NCBI GenBank assembly: GCA_963971425.1
Contig: OZ020524.1
Location: 4,311,773 to 4,375,772, forward strand
Length of the DNA: 64,000 nucleotides
Direction: 5' to 3'
Source: Bryoerythrophyllum caledonicum
Lineage: Eukaryota; Streptophyta; Bryopsida; Pottiales; Pottiaceae
Positions 1 through 11,163 of the stretch are shown in pieces (position 1 is the first letter of the stretch; every line of letters starts with the position of its first letter). Both the position numbers and the translations under genes were made by a program. A model generated the notes under the pieces. That model was not told where the DNA came from and did not search any database. It worked only from the letters and a program-made list of their open reading frames with translations.

Positions 1-479
1 AATGTGTATTTTCCTACAACATTTAAATTCATGCATATATTCTATTAATCCTCCACATACAAACACTGAAAATATGCATACATTAAAAAAGTTCAGGTAC
101 CTATTGAAATTAAGCGAAGAAACCTTTTCAAGTTATGTAATTTGTCAATTGAATCATCATTACATCCATCTGCAAATCAAATTACACGAATAAACCCACA
201 TCCAGCTCAATCACAAACACAGGCTCACACAAGCGATCAAAGAATTGCATAACTCAATTTGTGCATTTATACAATCACCCAAAAACCATGGGCCTGAATT
301 TCTAGACCAATTTCAACCCGGCAAGAATGTGAGTCACTTTCATCTACAAGGCGTGCTAAAAACTCAACAATGTATTCACAAATCTCAACCCAACCATGCA
401 CCACACAACGTTACAAACACAAAGGCTAGGGTCCATGAATTTCGACAAATATTATGGCTGGCAGTCTTCAGGAGAAGGA
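1..479. other. Downstream flank of first gene
   Basis: This AT-rich stretch lies after the stop codon of the minus-strand gene that ends at 480. The short frames here lack any family signal and at least one begins with TTG rather than ATG. It probably includes the 3' untranslated region of that gene. I see no separate gene, RNA or repeat. Confidence 0.5.
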
Positions 480-3400
480 TCAGGCAGAATCATTGAGTAC
501 TGGAGCTGACCTTAGTAATCTCTCCACTTCATCATTTGCCTCTGCTTGCAACCTCCATGACTGCCACAACAATTTTTCCAAGGTTAGCACTCCGGAAATA
601 ATAGAAATTTAGGTCACAAATATGGAAAGAAACTGATTCAAAATCAAGTACTTGTGTCATCACTTCAGAGATTAAAACTCCTTACAATTGACGAGATGTA
701 CGCTATGTTACAAGTAAGAAAAAGAGAACTCTCATAACATCACAACAGGGAGATAATTTAGTTCTCTATGATTTAGCTGATAGGTTGATTCAAAGCTATT
801 CTGGGTTGATTTTGATGATTTATTGAAATGAGAAAAAAAGGTCATGGTTTCTTTGCCTCGCGTTGCAAACAACTTCAATAGACTAGACCTTGGATTGTAG
901 AAAACGAGAAAGAGTTGCAGCATGGAGCCAACCTTTTGAAGATCCTCAACTTCCATAAGCCGCTCAATCTGCTCTGCTATGGCCTGTCACCATTTAAAAC
1001 ATGCAGAAGCGTTTGTAAGAGAATTATCCATATCTCGACTAAAAAGATCCAGTTCGAAATATTTGAAAAACACAACCACTAATTTAACCAGGTAAATGAT
1101 GGATTACACTGCTGGCACCAGCACCCTCCGCAGCCAACACATCAATATCCATCTCCACTTCGATCTCTATCATTGAGGCAATCTGAAAATTCACGACACG
1201 AACATTTCGTACGAAGTATCAGAAACAATCAACTAGATAAAATGTTTCAAAAGTAGCAGAGAGCTCAACTGTAAGAACCAAGCATCTTGACATGTGACAT
1301 GGTTTTGGGTTTTAGATATTAGGAATTAGGGTTTAAGGGTTGAGGGCAACGTTGAGGTTATTTGTAAAGCGAAGCAATGATGCCATGAATTTTGACCTCT
1401 TTCCTCACGTCGAATAAATTAAATTAGCCCTAAATAGTTCTGAAAGTGCGGCTAAACCTAGTTTTAACTTGAGTTTGGACACCACCGAGCTCTTCCATAC
1501 TTGATAAGGATTCTACTTGAGGGACCACCATATCCAATAGCTATTAAGAGTGAACCCAATAAAAGTATTGTAAATTAAACGAGGGGTTATCTTTGATGAA
1601 ACTTTGGAAAACTCGACTGTATTGCGCTTATATCCAAAAGTATTAACCCTGTATCCTAAACCCAAAGTGTTCGCGTCATACCTTTGCATAGCTATAAATG
1701 AGTTCCAGCCGAGATTCGAGCCGTTCATCCAGAGTTTCTCGTGCCTTCTGAACTCTTTCCAAACGTGCACTGAAGAGCCGAAATTGAATCAGATCGTGCA
1801 TTGTATTCCCAGAATTCACTTCAGCACATGAGATGGAGTGGCAATTACCTGTAAGTCGGTTCGTTCACAGCTTCCATCTTGTTCTGTAATTGGCACATCC
1901 GGGCCAGCATCCTGACCTGAATAATTATGAAAAACACAGCAGACTCAACATGATGTCTAAAACGTTTCCAAAAGTGCACATTCAGTGTTGATAAAAAACT
2001 GTCCATGTATTATCAAAATATGTCATACGCCATGCTTAGAACACTGTATTGGTAGCTTTGGCAGCAGCATTCACTGGCGATAACATCCAAAATTTTACCA
2101 AAGCTGAAGTTTGTGGAATGCCACCAAAGTTACCAACATCTAGAAATTTTGTAGTAACCAATGCCATAGATATGGTCATGACATAATCTGATTTACATAG
2201 AGTAGAAATTGAGAGAATAGAGTCGTACATCAGCAGCAGCTTCTTGTGTCAGGCTCTGAAGCCGAGCTTGCAACCCTTCATGTTGCGCCAGAAGTTGTTG
2301 CCGAAGCGCCAAAGCATCAACTGTCCTTTGTGGTAACTGCACACAACCCGTTTCAGAACTCTTTAGACCACCTCTGAATCATGATATACTCTGAAACTAA
2401 AAAAAAACTGAAAGTCCTCCAAATAAAAATTATGTCAAAGCAGGAAGTTTAAGAACTACCCTAACAAGCATAAACCGTAGCAACTGCAACAGAAACTGGA
2501 GTTCTTCTAAAGTCGCCCAAAGTTTCAATAAGATACCCCCTCTTTTTTCATTAGGAACAGCTCTAAACAGTTCTCAACTAATCTAAACTCAGCTCAGAGG
2601 AGAGAAAGGCGCCTAATATTCACGGTATCTTGCAGAATCTTTATCCTTTCTCAAAAACGGCTTAAACTACATGACTTGAGTTTGAAGACCACCAAGCTCT
2701 TCCATTGCTCAAAGTGAGGAAAGAGTAGTATAATAAATTATAAGAGGGGTTATCTAATTGACTTCACTAAAAACTCTACTAAATCTTAATGGTGAAGACA
2801 ATGCACCTGATTGAGGCGCGGCAACACAAACGCATTAGTAGCGCCTCCAACGGCAACCACCGTCGCCGCCCCAATAGCAAGCGTCCTCGGAAGCGACGGA
2901 TCAATGAGAGCCGTTGCGGCATCGCCACTGGCCAAGAGAAGAGCCGCAGAAAAGATAAAAGTAGTATCAAACGCCGCCCCACTCCCGGACTTCGGAGGCG
3001 GCCGAGAGAGGAGCGACACACGCCCTGTGACGTGGTTTGTGACCGCCATGGGCTCACTAGGCCGCCACCCGGGCGTCCTGGACGTGCTCTTAAAGGGCCC
3101 AATGCCACGCCCCAAGTTGGCAGGCGCTGCGGAGATCACCGTCACTCGCTCCCCTTCTTGAGCTGGAATGTCGGCGCTTTCGGTTGCGCAACGGTGGGTG
3201 CGCGCAAGGCCATCAGGAGCACGGACCTGGAACATACACTCTCATCAGGATAATCCTCAAGTTAAAGGTTTGTGTAGCTCAATATGAAGTTACCGTTTAA
3301 AACTGAACTAGTATGTGTATACGTTTCACACAAGTTCAACATATCTTATCCTTTTCAGCGACCATCTTTTGGTCATCAATCCAACTCATGAGAAATAAAA

Positions 3401-5491
3401 ACTCTAGGGAGTGAGATTACTTACCACTATGGAATGTACAGCTGCAGGAAGTGGCCGGTTTAGCAGCTTCAAAACTCGCAAGCCTCGCTCAATTACAGAG
3501 ATATTCATACTGACATGTTTATTGACATCAAGTCGTGTCGTTAACCAAAAAAAACCACGTGTCCAGAACATTTGAACTTGTGCTTGAATTCAAACACTGA
3601 GCTCATCTTTAAAAGGTCTTCAGTTTGATGCAGCAAGGTCAAAATAAAAACACCCACTTTAAATCTCAATTATCTAAAGTAGATGATTATTTTTGTACTA
3701 TTCTTGAAAAACAAGCTTTCAATTTGGCTGCTCACCTGATGGACTCCGATTCACAGTCCACGACGGTGCCAGACATCAACTCATACTGGTACCGACACTT
3801 TGCACATGGAGCAACCTATCCACAATCCCACACAACTTGTCAATTCCAAGAGCTACTCAAACCTTAAAATAATAACACGAGGCCAATCACAGTATCCAGT
3901 ATACCTTCAAAAAGCATTGCAGATCTTTTGGAGTTATTTGTAAAGTCACCTAAAGTTTCAGAAAGATAGCCCCTCTTTTGACAACTTGACTGCTCTTTCC
4001 TCACTCTTATCCTTCAATGGAAGAGCTTGGTGGTCTCTAAACTCAAGTCAAAGTAGTTTTAGCCGTCTTTTAGAAGAAAGAGAGCTTGTATGAGATCAAC
4101 CATGAATATTAGCTGCCTTTCTGTTCGTTGAGCTGCCTTTAGATTAATTGAGAGCTCTTTAGTGGTGATTACTATCATTCAAAATTTCAGGTGGCTTTAC
4201 AAATAAACTCTTACTGTCCATAAATTTGTCATTTTCAACATGAAAAGGTGAGTGGCACCTGGACGCCTTGCTGAGGTTGGACGACAGCCAGCGCCGTTCT
4301 GCAAGTGGGGCAGCTGACAACTTTACCAAACGGAACCTGCACACCCCATCTAAACCCTATGTCTCAGAAATTACAAAGCTGCAAACATCCCACACATAAC
4401 AAAACTCAACAACTAATCTAAGAGCACTCTTTACTTCCTTACAGGCACAATTCACTCATCAAGCATCACATTTTCACATTGAAAAAACAAAAAAAATTCA
4501 CATCTCTACCTCATCTCCAGCCGGCACCCCACGACGCCGAACATCCGCAACGACTTCAATCGCATCTGCGACTCGCAACGACGCCGCCAATCCTCTCACA
4601 AGTGTGGCATAAGTGCTCACATTCGGCTGCGCCCATCGCCATCCCTCAGCATATGACCCTTTCTCTGCCACACCAAATCCATCCCTCAAGCTCCAAAACT
4701 GTAGCAAAAGAGGTGGCACAAAACTGCAACAAACATCGAAGAAGTGAAAGCAGGCTGAAGAAGCGGTGATTGAGGATTTAGCATCATGCACGTGATTCTT
4801 GCCATCTGTATCATCCCTCAAGCTACAATAATCATCGAGAAGTGAAAGCAGGAGTGCCTGAGGAGTTAGCATCATCCACATGATTCTTACCATCTACTTA
4901 AACATGCGTTGATTGCTTACCATTTTGGTCGACTCGGCGTTGGACGACGCTGCTCCGCATGGCTTGCAAGAGCGAGAAGGCGAGGTCGCTGTTGCCGAGC
5001 GCCAGAGATTCCAAGATGAGCTTGGAGCACTCCTGGTTGCCCACCACGCCACCGTTGGAGATCCCCGTTGCGCGCTCAGCAATCATCTCCAACGCCGCGC
5101 TCGCATCCAGCGCCATGGCGACTTGCCTCCTGAAACTCGCATCCCCTAACCCTGAACCCACATCATCACCCATCTCCACTCTCGCATCCTCCTCCTCCAT
5201 CAGTCGCTTGGTCACCTTCCCGATCTCATCCGCCATGTCTTCAAAGGATTCATCCCCACCCATGCGACTACTGGGATTCTCAGCATTCTCGGAGGAGAAA
5301 ACTTGCCTCCGCAACGTGACCCAGTTTGGCTTCCGCATTCCGGAGAGCTTCCTCGGACTCCTTACACATCCCACACACACATTGCGCCCGGGAAACATGT
5401 GCAGCGCCATCCTGTCCATCCGAGAAAGGTCCTCAGCTGCCACATTCAACTGAGCTGATGAAACAGATGGGCCTGATAACACACTAGCCAT
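480..5491 (-). CDS. Conserved plant zinc-ribbon, membrane and coiled-coil protein (12 exons)
   Basis: Exons read on the minus strand are 4921-5491, 4510-4664, 4259-4336, 3736-3815, 3425-3509, 2807-3226, 2229-2336, 1849-1916, 1682-1769, 1108-1182, 933-983 and 480-560. Each join uses GT/AG sites and keeps phase, giving 620 codons with the stop. The N-terminus (about 1-75) is basic and serine-rich, like an organelle transit peptide. Residues 190-242 contain a PPR-like helical pair. CPTC (251-254) and CAKC (272-275) form a CxxC...CxxC zinc ribbon split across exons 3 and 4. Exon 6 (about 324-463) has a beta-rich conserved block and then two hydrophobic segments. The C-terminal 150 residues are charged and coiled-coil-like. 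I recognise the order as a single-copy plant family of unknown function, probably plastidial, but give no name. Start chosen at the first ATG. The exon joins are manual inference. Confidence 0.8.
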
Positions 5492-6706
5492 GATTTCTCT
5501 TCATCACCAGCTCATCACAATCTAGAGCTCGGGAAGGGATTGCTCACAGTCAAGAGCTCAGAAAAACTCAAGCTCTTCAGGAATTGCTCACAATCTAGTA
5601 CACAGAAATCCTCACACTCTTCAGGAATTCCTCACAACTGGAACTAAAAATTTTGTTTCTGTTTTGCAACACATGCTTGAGGACTGAGTTCGAGAGAGTG
5701 ATCACATTGGCTGCAGCCATATCCTACAGAAATGTCATCTTCATGAAGATGACGCATCCGCCTCTTTTTCTCAGCATGTCCACTTTTTTGGATTTTGGGA
5801 TGGTTGTTAGATTTGGAGCAGGTTTTTGAAGGGTTTTCTTTTTTTAATCTTGCTTAATCTATGACTCTTGATGAATTGTTACGTGGGTGGATGAGGAGAT
5901 TTAGGGCTTTGGGGCGGCAAAGAGGTGGTTGACATGCCTTTTGAGGTGAAGAGACAAAGTGGAAGCGGTGTCGATGGGGTTTTATGATTTCGGGGTCTGG
6001 GTTGTGTGATTCTGGGCCAAGCCATGACGCCATTCTGTTACTCCACAGCGCTCTCTGAATTGTTGACCATTTGGTGGCACTCCCCACATCACATAGGGAA
6101 ATGTGACCAGGCTCATACTAGTGTTTGGTTGCAGAAATGTAGGTTCAGCAAATATAAGTTTCATGTGACTTCTTCGTCATCAGACTCCTGTCGGTTTTTA
6201 CTTCCTGTTGTCTCAGAGAGATAGAAGCTTCACCCAAGTGGGTGCAATCTTTGTGATAGGAACAGGTGGTATTCATGGATTCTTTCTGCAACCCTAGCCT
6301 AAACGGAGAGGACTCTGATCCCCTCGACAGACGAATGAGGCTGATCAACATGAGCATGATCCATGAGGTGAGCATGAGAATGCTATCGATCAATATTGGA
6401 AATTCTCTGTCAATCCCTTCATAACAGTGAGTACCAACCTCCAGAACAAAGTAGTGGAGGAGCGGACTTGAAAAGGGAGAAGAAAGACAAGGGACCTCCC
6501 GGAAAGAATTAGCTTTGGACGACCTACGGTACAAAACAATCATGCCCCAGATTGGTCGGGTGCATACAGCTACGAAATGAAGAGATGATAACTCAAACAG
6601 AACCCGTGATGTTTTTGTGTGCAGGACATCATGCGAACATGTCAGGTAGAGCTCACCATGAGGCTTTGATAATGAACATCTTGGCACGAGAAGGAAAAGC
6701 AGCAGC
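5492..6706. other. Intergenic region between divergent genes
   Basis: This 1.2-kb region separates the minus-strand zinc-ribbon gene from the plus-strand carrier, so it should hold both promoters and 5' leaders. Frames on both strands, including a 244-codon minus frame at 6145-6879, show no family signal and overlap the carrier start in antisense. I could not identify a clear TATA box or other element. No transposon ends were seen. Confidence 0.4.
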
Positions 6707-7729
6707 ATGAGTCGTCGTCTGGTGGAGGTGGGGAAGGACTTGACCGCAGGCACCATGGCCGGCATCGCCCAGTTGCTGGTGGGGCACCCGTTCGACACGG
6801 TGAAGGTGAAGCTGCAGGCGCAGATGAGCAACCAGGCGCCGCAGTACGCGGGGGCCTTCGACGCCGTGCGCAAGATCATGGCCAGGGAGGGTCCCAGGGG
6901 ACTCTACAGCGGCCTCAGCGCACCCCTGGCCGCCGTGGCGCTCTTCAACGCCGTCCTGTTCACGGCCAGGGGCCAGATGGAAGCTCTCCTGCTGCAACAC
7001 AACAAGAAACCATACTCCAGTCTCAGCGTCCGGCAACAGATAGTGGCCGGAGCAGGTGCCGGCGTCGCTGTCTCCTTTGTCGCATGCCCCACTGAACTCA
7101 TCAAGTGCAGACTGCAAGCACAGACATCTTCACCTCCGAACACACCTCCGAAAACACCAGAGAATGAAGTCACAACTGATAACAACCCTAACCCTAACCC
7201 TAACTTACCTGAGCAAGGTGACATCGGACTGAGTCCCTTGGCGATCACGGATGTTGAAGGCGGAGCTCCACCTGCTCACAAGTATGACGGCTCCCTGGAC
7301 GTGGCAAAGGTAATTTACCACCAGGAAGGAGGCGTCTTCGGATTCTTCAAGGGGCTGTCACCTACGTTTCTCCGGGAGGTGTTTGGAAACGCGGCCTACT
7401 TCGGGTCGTATCAAGGTACCAAGCAGTTGCTGTCCAGAGGCAGCACCGGGGAGAATCTGAGCACCGGGTCCCTGTTGGTGGCGGGCGGCGTTGCAGGTGC
7501 TATGTTCTGGCTCCTGGTCTACCCTGCCGATGTCATTAAGAGCACTATCCAGGTTGATGACTACCGGAATCCCAAGTACACCAGTACGCTTGACGCGTTC
7601 CGGAAGGTGTTCAAGGCTCAGGGCGTCAAGGGGTTTTACTGCGGCTTTGGGCCGGCTATAGCCCGGAGCGTCCTTGCAAACGCTGTCTGTTTCTTCGTCT
7701 ACGAGCTGGTCCGGAAGGCATTTAATTGA
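6707..7729 (+). CDS. BOU: Mitochondrial carrier, BOU / carnitine-acylcarnitine carrier-like
   Basis: A 340-residue intronless member of the SLC25 family of inner-membrane transporters. All three repeats carry the carrier signature: HPFDTVKVK (P at 28), CPTELIKCR (P at 128) and YPADVIKST (P at 273), each followed by a glycine-containing matrix helix. Whole-length similarity is best to Arabidopsis A BOUT DE SOUFFLE, which affects photorespiratory mitochondrial metabolism; related animal proteins carry acylcarnitine. Length is normal apart from a low-complexity linker at about 140-192, between the second and third repeats, rich in Pro, Asn and Thr. That linker contains three CCCTAA hexamers (about 7186-7203) coding for Pro-Asn repeats. 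ATG 6707 is chosen because the carrier fold starts a few residues later. The gene converges on the DUF2232 gene. Substrate is inferred, not shown. Confidence 0.88.
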   Translation: MSRRLVEVGKDLTAGTMAGIAQLLVGHPFDTVKVKLQAQMSNQAPQYAGAFDAVRKIMAREGPRGLYSGLSAPLAAVALFNAVLFTARGQMEALLLQHNKKPYSSLSVRQQIVAGAGAGVAVSFVACPTELIKCRLQAQTSSPPNTPPKTPENEVTTDNNPNPNPNLPEQGDIGLSPLAITDVEGGAPPAHKYDGSLDVAKVIYHQEGGVFGFFKGLSPTFLREVFGNAAYFGSYQGTKQLLSRGSTGENLSTGSLLVAGGVAGAMFWLLVYPADVIKSTIQVDDYRNPKYTSTLDAFRKVFKAQGVKGFYCGFGPAIARSVLANAVCFFVYELVRKAFN

Positions 7730-8061
7730 AAAGCTCAAGACAGTAAGATGACTTTACCTTGTTTTGTTCGGTGTGCTGGAGTCCACCTTCCTCTTCCCTG
7801 CAAACGATTTACTGCATCCAATGAAGTGCTACGCAACGCCATGTGATCGAAGGTCAGAAACGACAACATTGAAGGGAAAATCTGCCTCTCAGCCTGAGCA
7901 TGAGATGGAGGTGGAGGGAAGAGCATCAATTACATCTTTGACTGACCGCGTACACAAGCGATCCACTGTTGAGAGAAGAAATGGTCGATGACTTCATAAT
8001 TGATGAATGTTGATGGTATATAGGAGAAAATTTATGGCACAGTGGTAAATAGGAACTAAAA
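7730..8061. other. Short convergent intergenic spacer
   Basis: These 332 bases separate the stop codons of two convergent genes and must hold both 3' untranslated regions. No further gene is supported. Confidence 0.5.
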
Positions 8062-10397
8062 TTACATGGCTCGTTCTACCCAACCTGGGACTCTGATGGA
8101 GCCCCTCAACCCTAGGCGCCGTAAAAAAATAGCGTATAGGACGTGGAGAAGGAAAACGAACGAGCCGCAATTTACTACAAGCTGCATGCAATATCACAGG
8201 GTAAGTTAGACAAAGCAAGGTAATAAACGAAGGAAGACTTGCTACATCTAATCACAGCACGCTATCTGGGAGAAAACAGAGACACAGTCAACCAACCAAA
8301 AGAGAAGTTCTACCAAGTGATTACATAACTCAAAATCAAAATGACCAATATCTTCTTGAGGTTCTACAACATTTCACAAGCAGAGGGATATACTCACCAA
8401 GGAAGCAAAGACAACATATATCATGGGCATTGATGGCACTAAGTTGATTCCTAATGCTGCCAGCATGTAAGACAGCGATGCATGAGCATTCATGGTAATC
8501 TGCACAGCAACGGAGCAAACAACGGCATGACCGCATCGTCAAGACTGGACTTGTTCATGTCCGTCAGAAAAAATCATTGCTGGCCAAGTCTATTCAAACC
8601 ATTTCAGGATTTTAACGACCTGGCTGACACAATCGCACTTCAGACAAGATGAAAGAACTCACCAGAGCCAATAAGTTGTCCCTCAATAGCCATGACGTCA
8701 GAAGTACAAAGCCCAATGCTCCAAGACATCTCACCTACAAAACCAGAAATGATCGGTCAAGCTTAAGTGCATACATCTAACGAGCGCCATCAGCCTTCAA
8801 CATTTAAGCATACTGTAATCATATAGAGCACCCCAAGATAGTTAGACAGCTGGCAAACGCGAGTACAGCAGGTAATCAGCCAAATTGTAAGTCAATCGAT
8901 GGTGAGTGAAGGTTAAGCCCCTTACCACAGTGCAACCTACTATAGAAAGGCCCCAATTCACATTCCACCTGCACATCAATAGCCCAAACATATTTAGTAA
9001 ATTCGTCACCTGAAATACAAGTGACAACAAACTCCTCTCATGGCTCTCGTGACGAGATCTTGCATGACTTACTTCCAGAAGGCTCCCATAGCTAGCCCCA
9101 CAAATCCATGCATCAACTGCAATTCATGCATAGTCAAGTGATCAGTAACACGCAAAATCGATACACCTACGCAGCAATCTTCAGAATGCAACTTCGAGTA
9201 ACCCAACGAATCAACCAATAATTAGCAGTCTAGTCATGTAACATTCAGTCAAGAATGTGAGGACAACAGACCAGGTAAGAACAAGCCTTGAGCGGTCCCG
9301 AAAGTATAAGCAGTAGAATAGCCGTGGCCACCTGAAGAAAAAAAAAAAACAAAATCAAACTTAGCACGCCAGACCCAAGAGAAAATCACACCGAAACTCC
9401 ACGGCTTCATATGTCCACCTTTCCATGTCACTTCCTTAAGGATGCCTGAATTTGGAAGAAGAAAGAGAGTCTGAAGAACTGATACCATAGTCTTTCTGCC
9501 TGCAGCAGCTCCCCAACGCATAGAAGAGATGACCACCGGTAAGGGAAAGAAACATCCAAAGTAAGCCTGCCATCCGAACATACCCACTCAGTTTACTAGC
9601 AATTTGCTTCAAGATGCAGTCACGTAAGACAGGGCACGGAATTCAAACCAAGGTGCGTTAGAGAGAATAAATACCTCAAGGCGAAGGAGATTACTAAGAA
9701 AATAAGCAAGGCCTGCAGTAGCGGCAAGCATGGCACATTCCACCAAGCGCAGAGTGTTTCGCATCTCACTTCCATCTCCTGTCAATATGGAACCATCTTC
9801 AACTTTCCCATCTGGATTTGGACCGCTCTCGTCACCAGAAGCTTTGTCATCTGACGTTATCCCAGCTGACGATCCGGAATCTATCAATGATTTACAATAG
9901 ACGACCGCTCCCTCTCCTGAAAGGTTTCGTTTACTTCTAAGGAAGCCTAATCTAGGTCCAAGACTTGTCCAAGTTTTATCTATCCGATAACTTTCAGCAA
10001 CCCCTGACTGTTCAAGAAGAAAATGCCACTAAGTAAGTACAAAACTACAATTGCAAGAGATGTACGGAGAGAGAGCCTGGTCTATAAAATCTAAGGAATT
10101 CACTGGTCAAGTAGTAGAGTAGCTTTATGAGCCCTGGAACAAAAAATTCATAAGAAAATTCTCCATAGACATGACGAAAACCTAAGACACACGATCAGAA
10201 GATGAGGAATCAGGAAGAGCACTTACCGGAATTTTCTTTGACAAAGTTGCGTCTACAATGATTGAATCATGATTAATTCTCCGAACAGCTCCAACACTTC
10301 TCGACCTCAAAAGATTAAACCCTAACTGGGGACCAAAACTGCGATTACCGAGCGCAATCTCCTCGCCAGGGCGACATGAAACCCTGGCTAAATTCAT
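8062..10397 (-). CDS. DUF2232-family plastid membrane protein (9 exons)
   Basis: Minus-strand exons are 10227-10397, 9675-10007, 9486-9566, 9272-9331, 9073-9116, 8926-8968, 8663-8734, 8398-8499 and 8062-8181. All joins have GT/AG ends and keep phase, giving 342 codons including TAA. The first 60-130 residues are basic and Ser/Arg-rich, consistent with a plastid transit peptide. A run of hydrophobic helices starts near residue 144 and continues to the end. The conserved segment YFGCFFPLPVVISSMRWG at the start of exon 3 and the terminal PGWVERAM are the clearest family marks. The family is also found in cyanobacteria and bacteria as polytopic membrane proteins; its biochemical role is not established. 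Start: first ATG at 10397; a longer frame begins only with TTG. Splice sites are inferred by eye. Confidence 0.83.
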
Positions 10398-10973
10398 GGC
10401 GGCCGGAAGCAATCAAATCACTCTATCTCAAAATCCTCAAGAACGGTTTCCTGGCTCCATCTCCTGGAAAACCTGCCCCGCAACTGAAGGAAAAAAAAAT
10501 GTCACTCACTGCCAAGACGACAAACCTCACAAATTCCCCAAGAAAGGAAAAAATGCAGCAAAAACAGAGAGTTGCTTCAAATTAGGTCAAGAAGGGACAT
10601 CACAAGGGTTACAAACTCTGCCATTCCACTCACAGAAGCTGAAAAAAGCGGAATGGCCACTAACATACGAAATCAAACACCGAAATGAATCCTCGTTTCC
10701 AAAATGGAATCCTCGAACCCTGCACCTCACAAAATGGTGAAGATTGTAGTCCTCTACGAACTTCCATGAACGCAGCTCCCGGATAATGCCACAAAGCCAT
10801 ATTATATTGTCTGGAGGTGTTTTCTGTATCAGCTACTTCTCCACGAGAGCCAGGAAAAGCAAAGCAAGTAAGAAATCTTACCGAATGCTATGAGATGCTC
10901 GCTTCGAGCTCGAATTGTTCGCTGCAAAAGCTTCGAGATTGAGCAGCTCGCTGTGCAGATCATCGTTGTAAAG
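10398..10973. other. Upstream region of the DUF2232 gene
   Basis: Probable promoter and 5' leader of the minus-strand gene. Plus-strand frames at 10376-10740 have no family signal and begin inside the antisense of exon 1. No distinct element was seen. Confidence 0.35.
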
Positions 10974-11052
10974 GAAACTGGACAAACGAACGGGAAACTG
11001 GACGAACAAACTGGACGAACAAACTGGACGAACGAACTGGACGAACGAACGC
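10974..11052. repeat. 13-bp tandem repeat (about six units)
   Basis: Units resemble AAACTGGACGAAC, with small A/G changes between copies. The array is short and imperfect. It lies upstream of the DUF2232 gene, in no coding frame that I trust. Confidence 0.8.
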
Positions 11053-11128
11053 GTAAGCCACAGAAAGTTGAAACTGTTACTTTCGTTGATTTCTGCTTTG
11101 CATATCTTAGGGTCCTCTAAGAGCATCT

Positions 11129-11163
11129 CCACCCCTTCCACGCCATCCCCGCGGAAGGGGTGG
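11129..11163. repeat. Perfect 11-bp inverted repeat
   Basis: CCACCCCTTCC at 11129-11139 is followed 13 bases later by its exact reverse complement GGAAGGGGTGG at 11153-11163. A second GC palindrome, CCACCGCGGTGG, lies about 70 bases downstream. It could be part of a small foldback element; no target duplication was found. Confidence 0.65.

Noticed and set aside
2779-3253. Plus-strand basic frames of 116 and 154 codons
   Set aside because: Antisense of exon 6 of the zinc-ribbon gene; the minus frame matches the conserved family.
4898-5453. Plus-strand 164-codon frame
   Set aside because: Antisense of exon 1 of the zinc-ribbon gene; no family signal, while the minus strand carries conserved sequence with splice sites.
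6145-7248. Minus-strand frames of 244, 154 and 114 codons
   Set aside because: Largely antisense of the carrier gene or its leader, with no domain signature.
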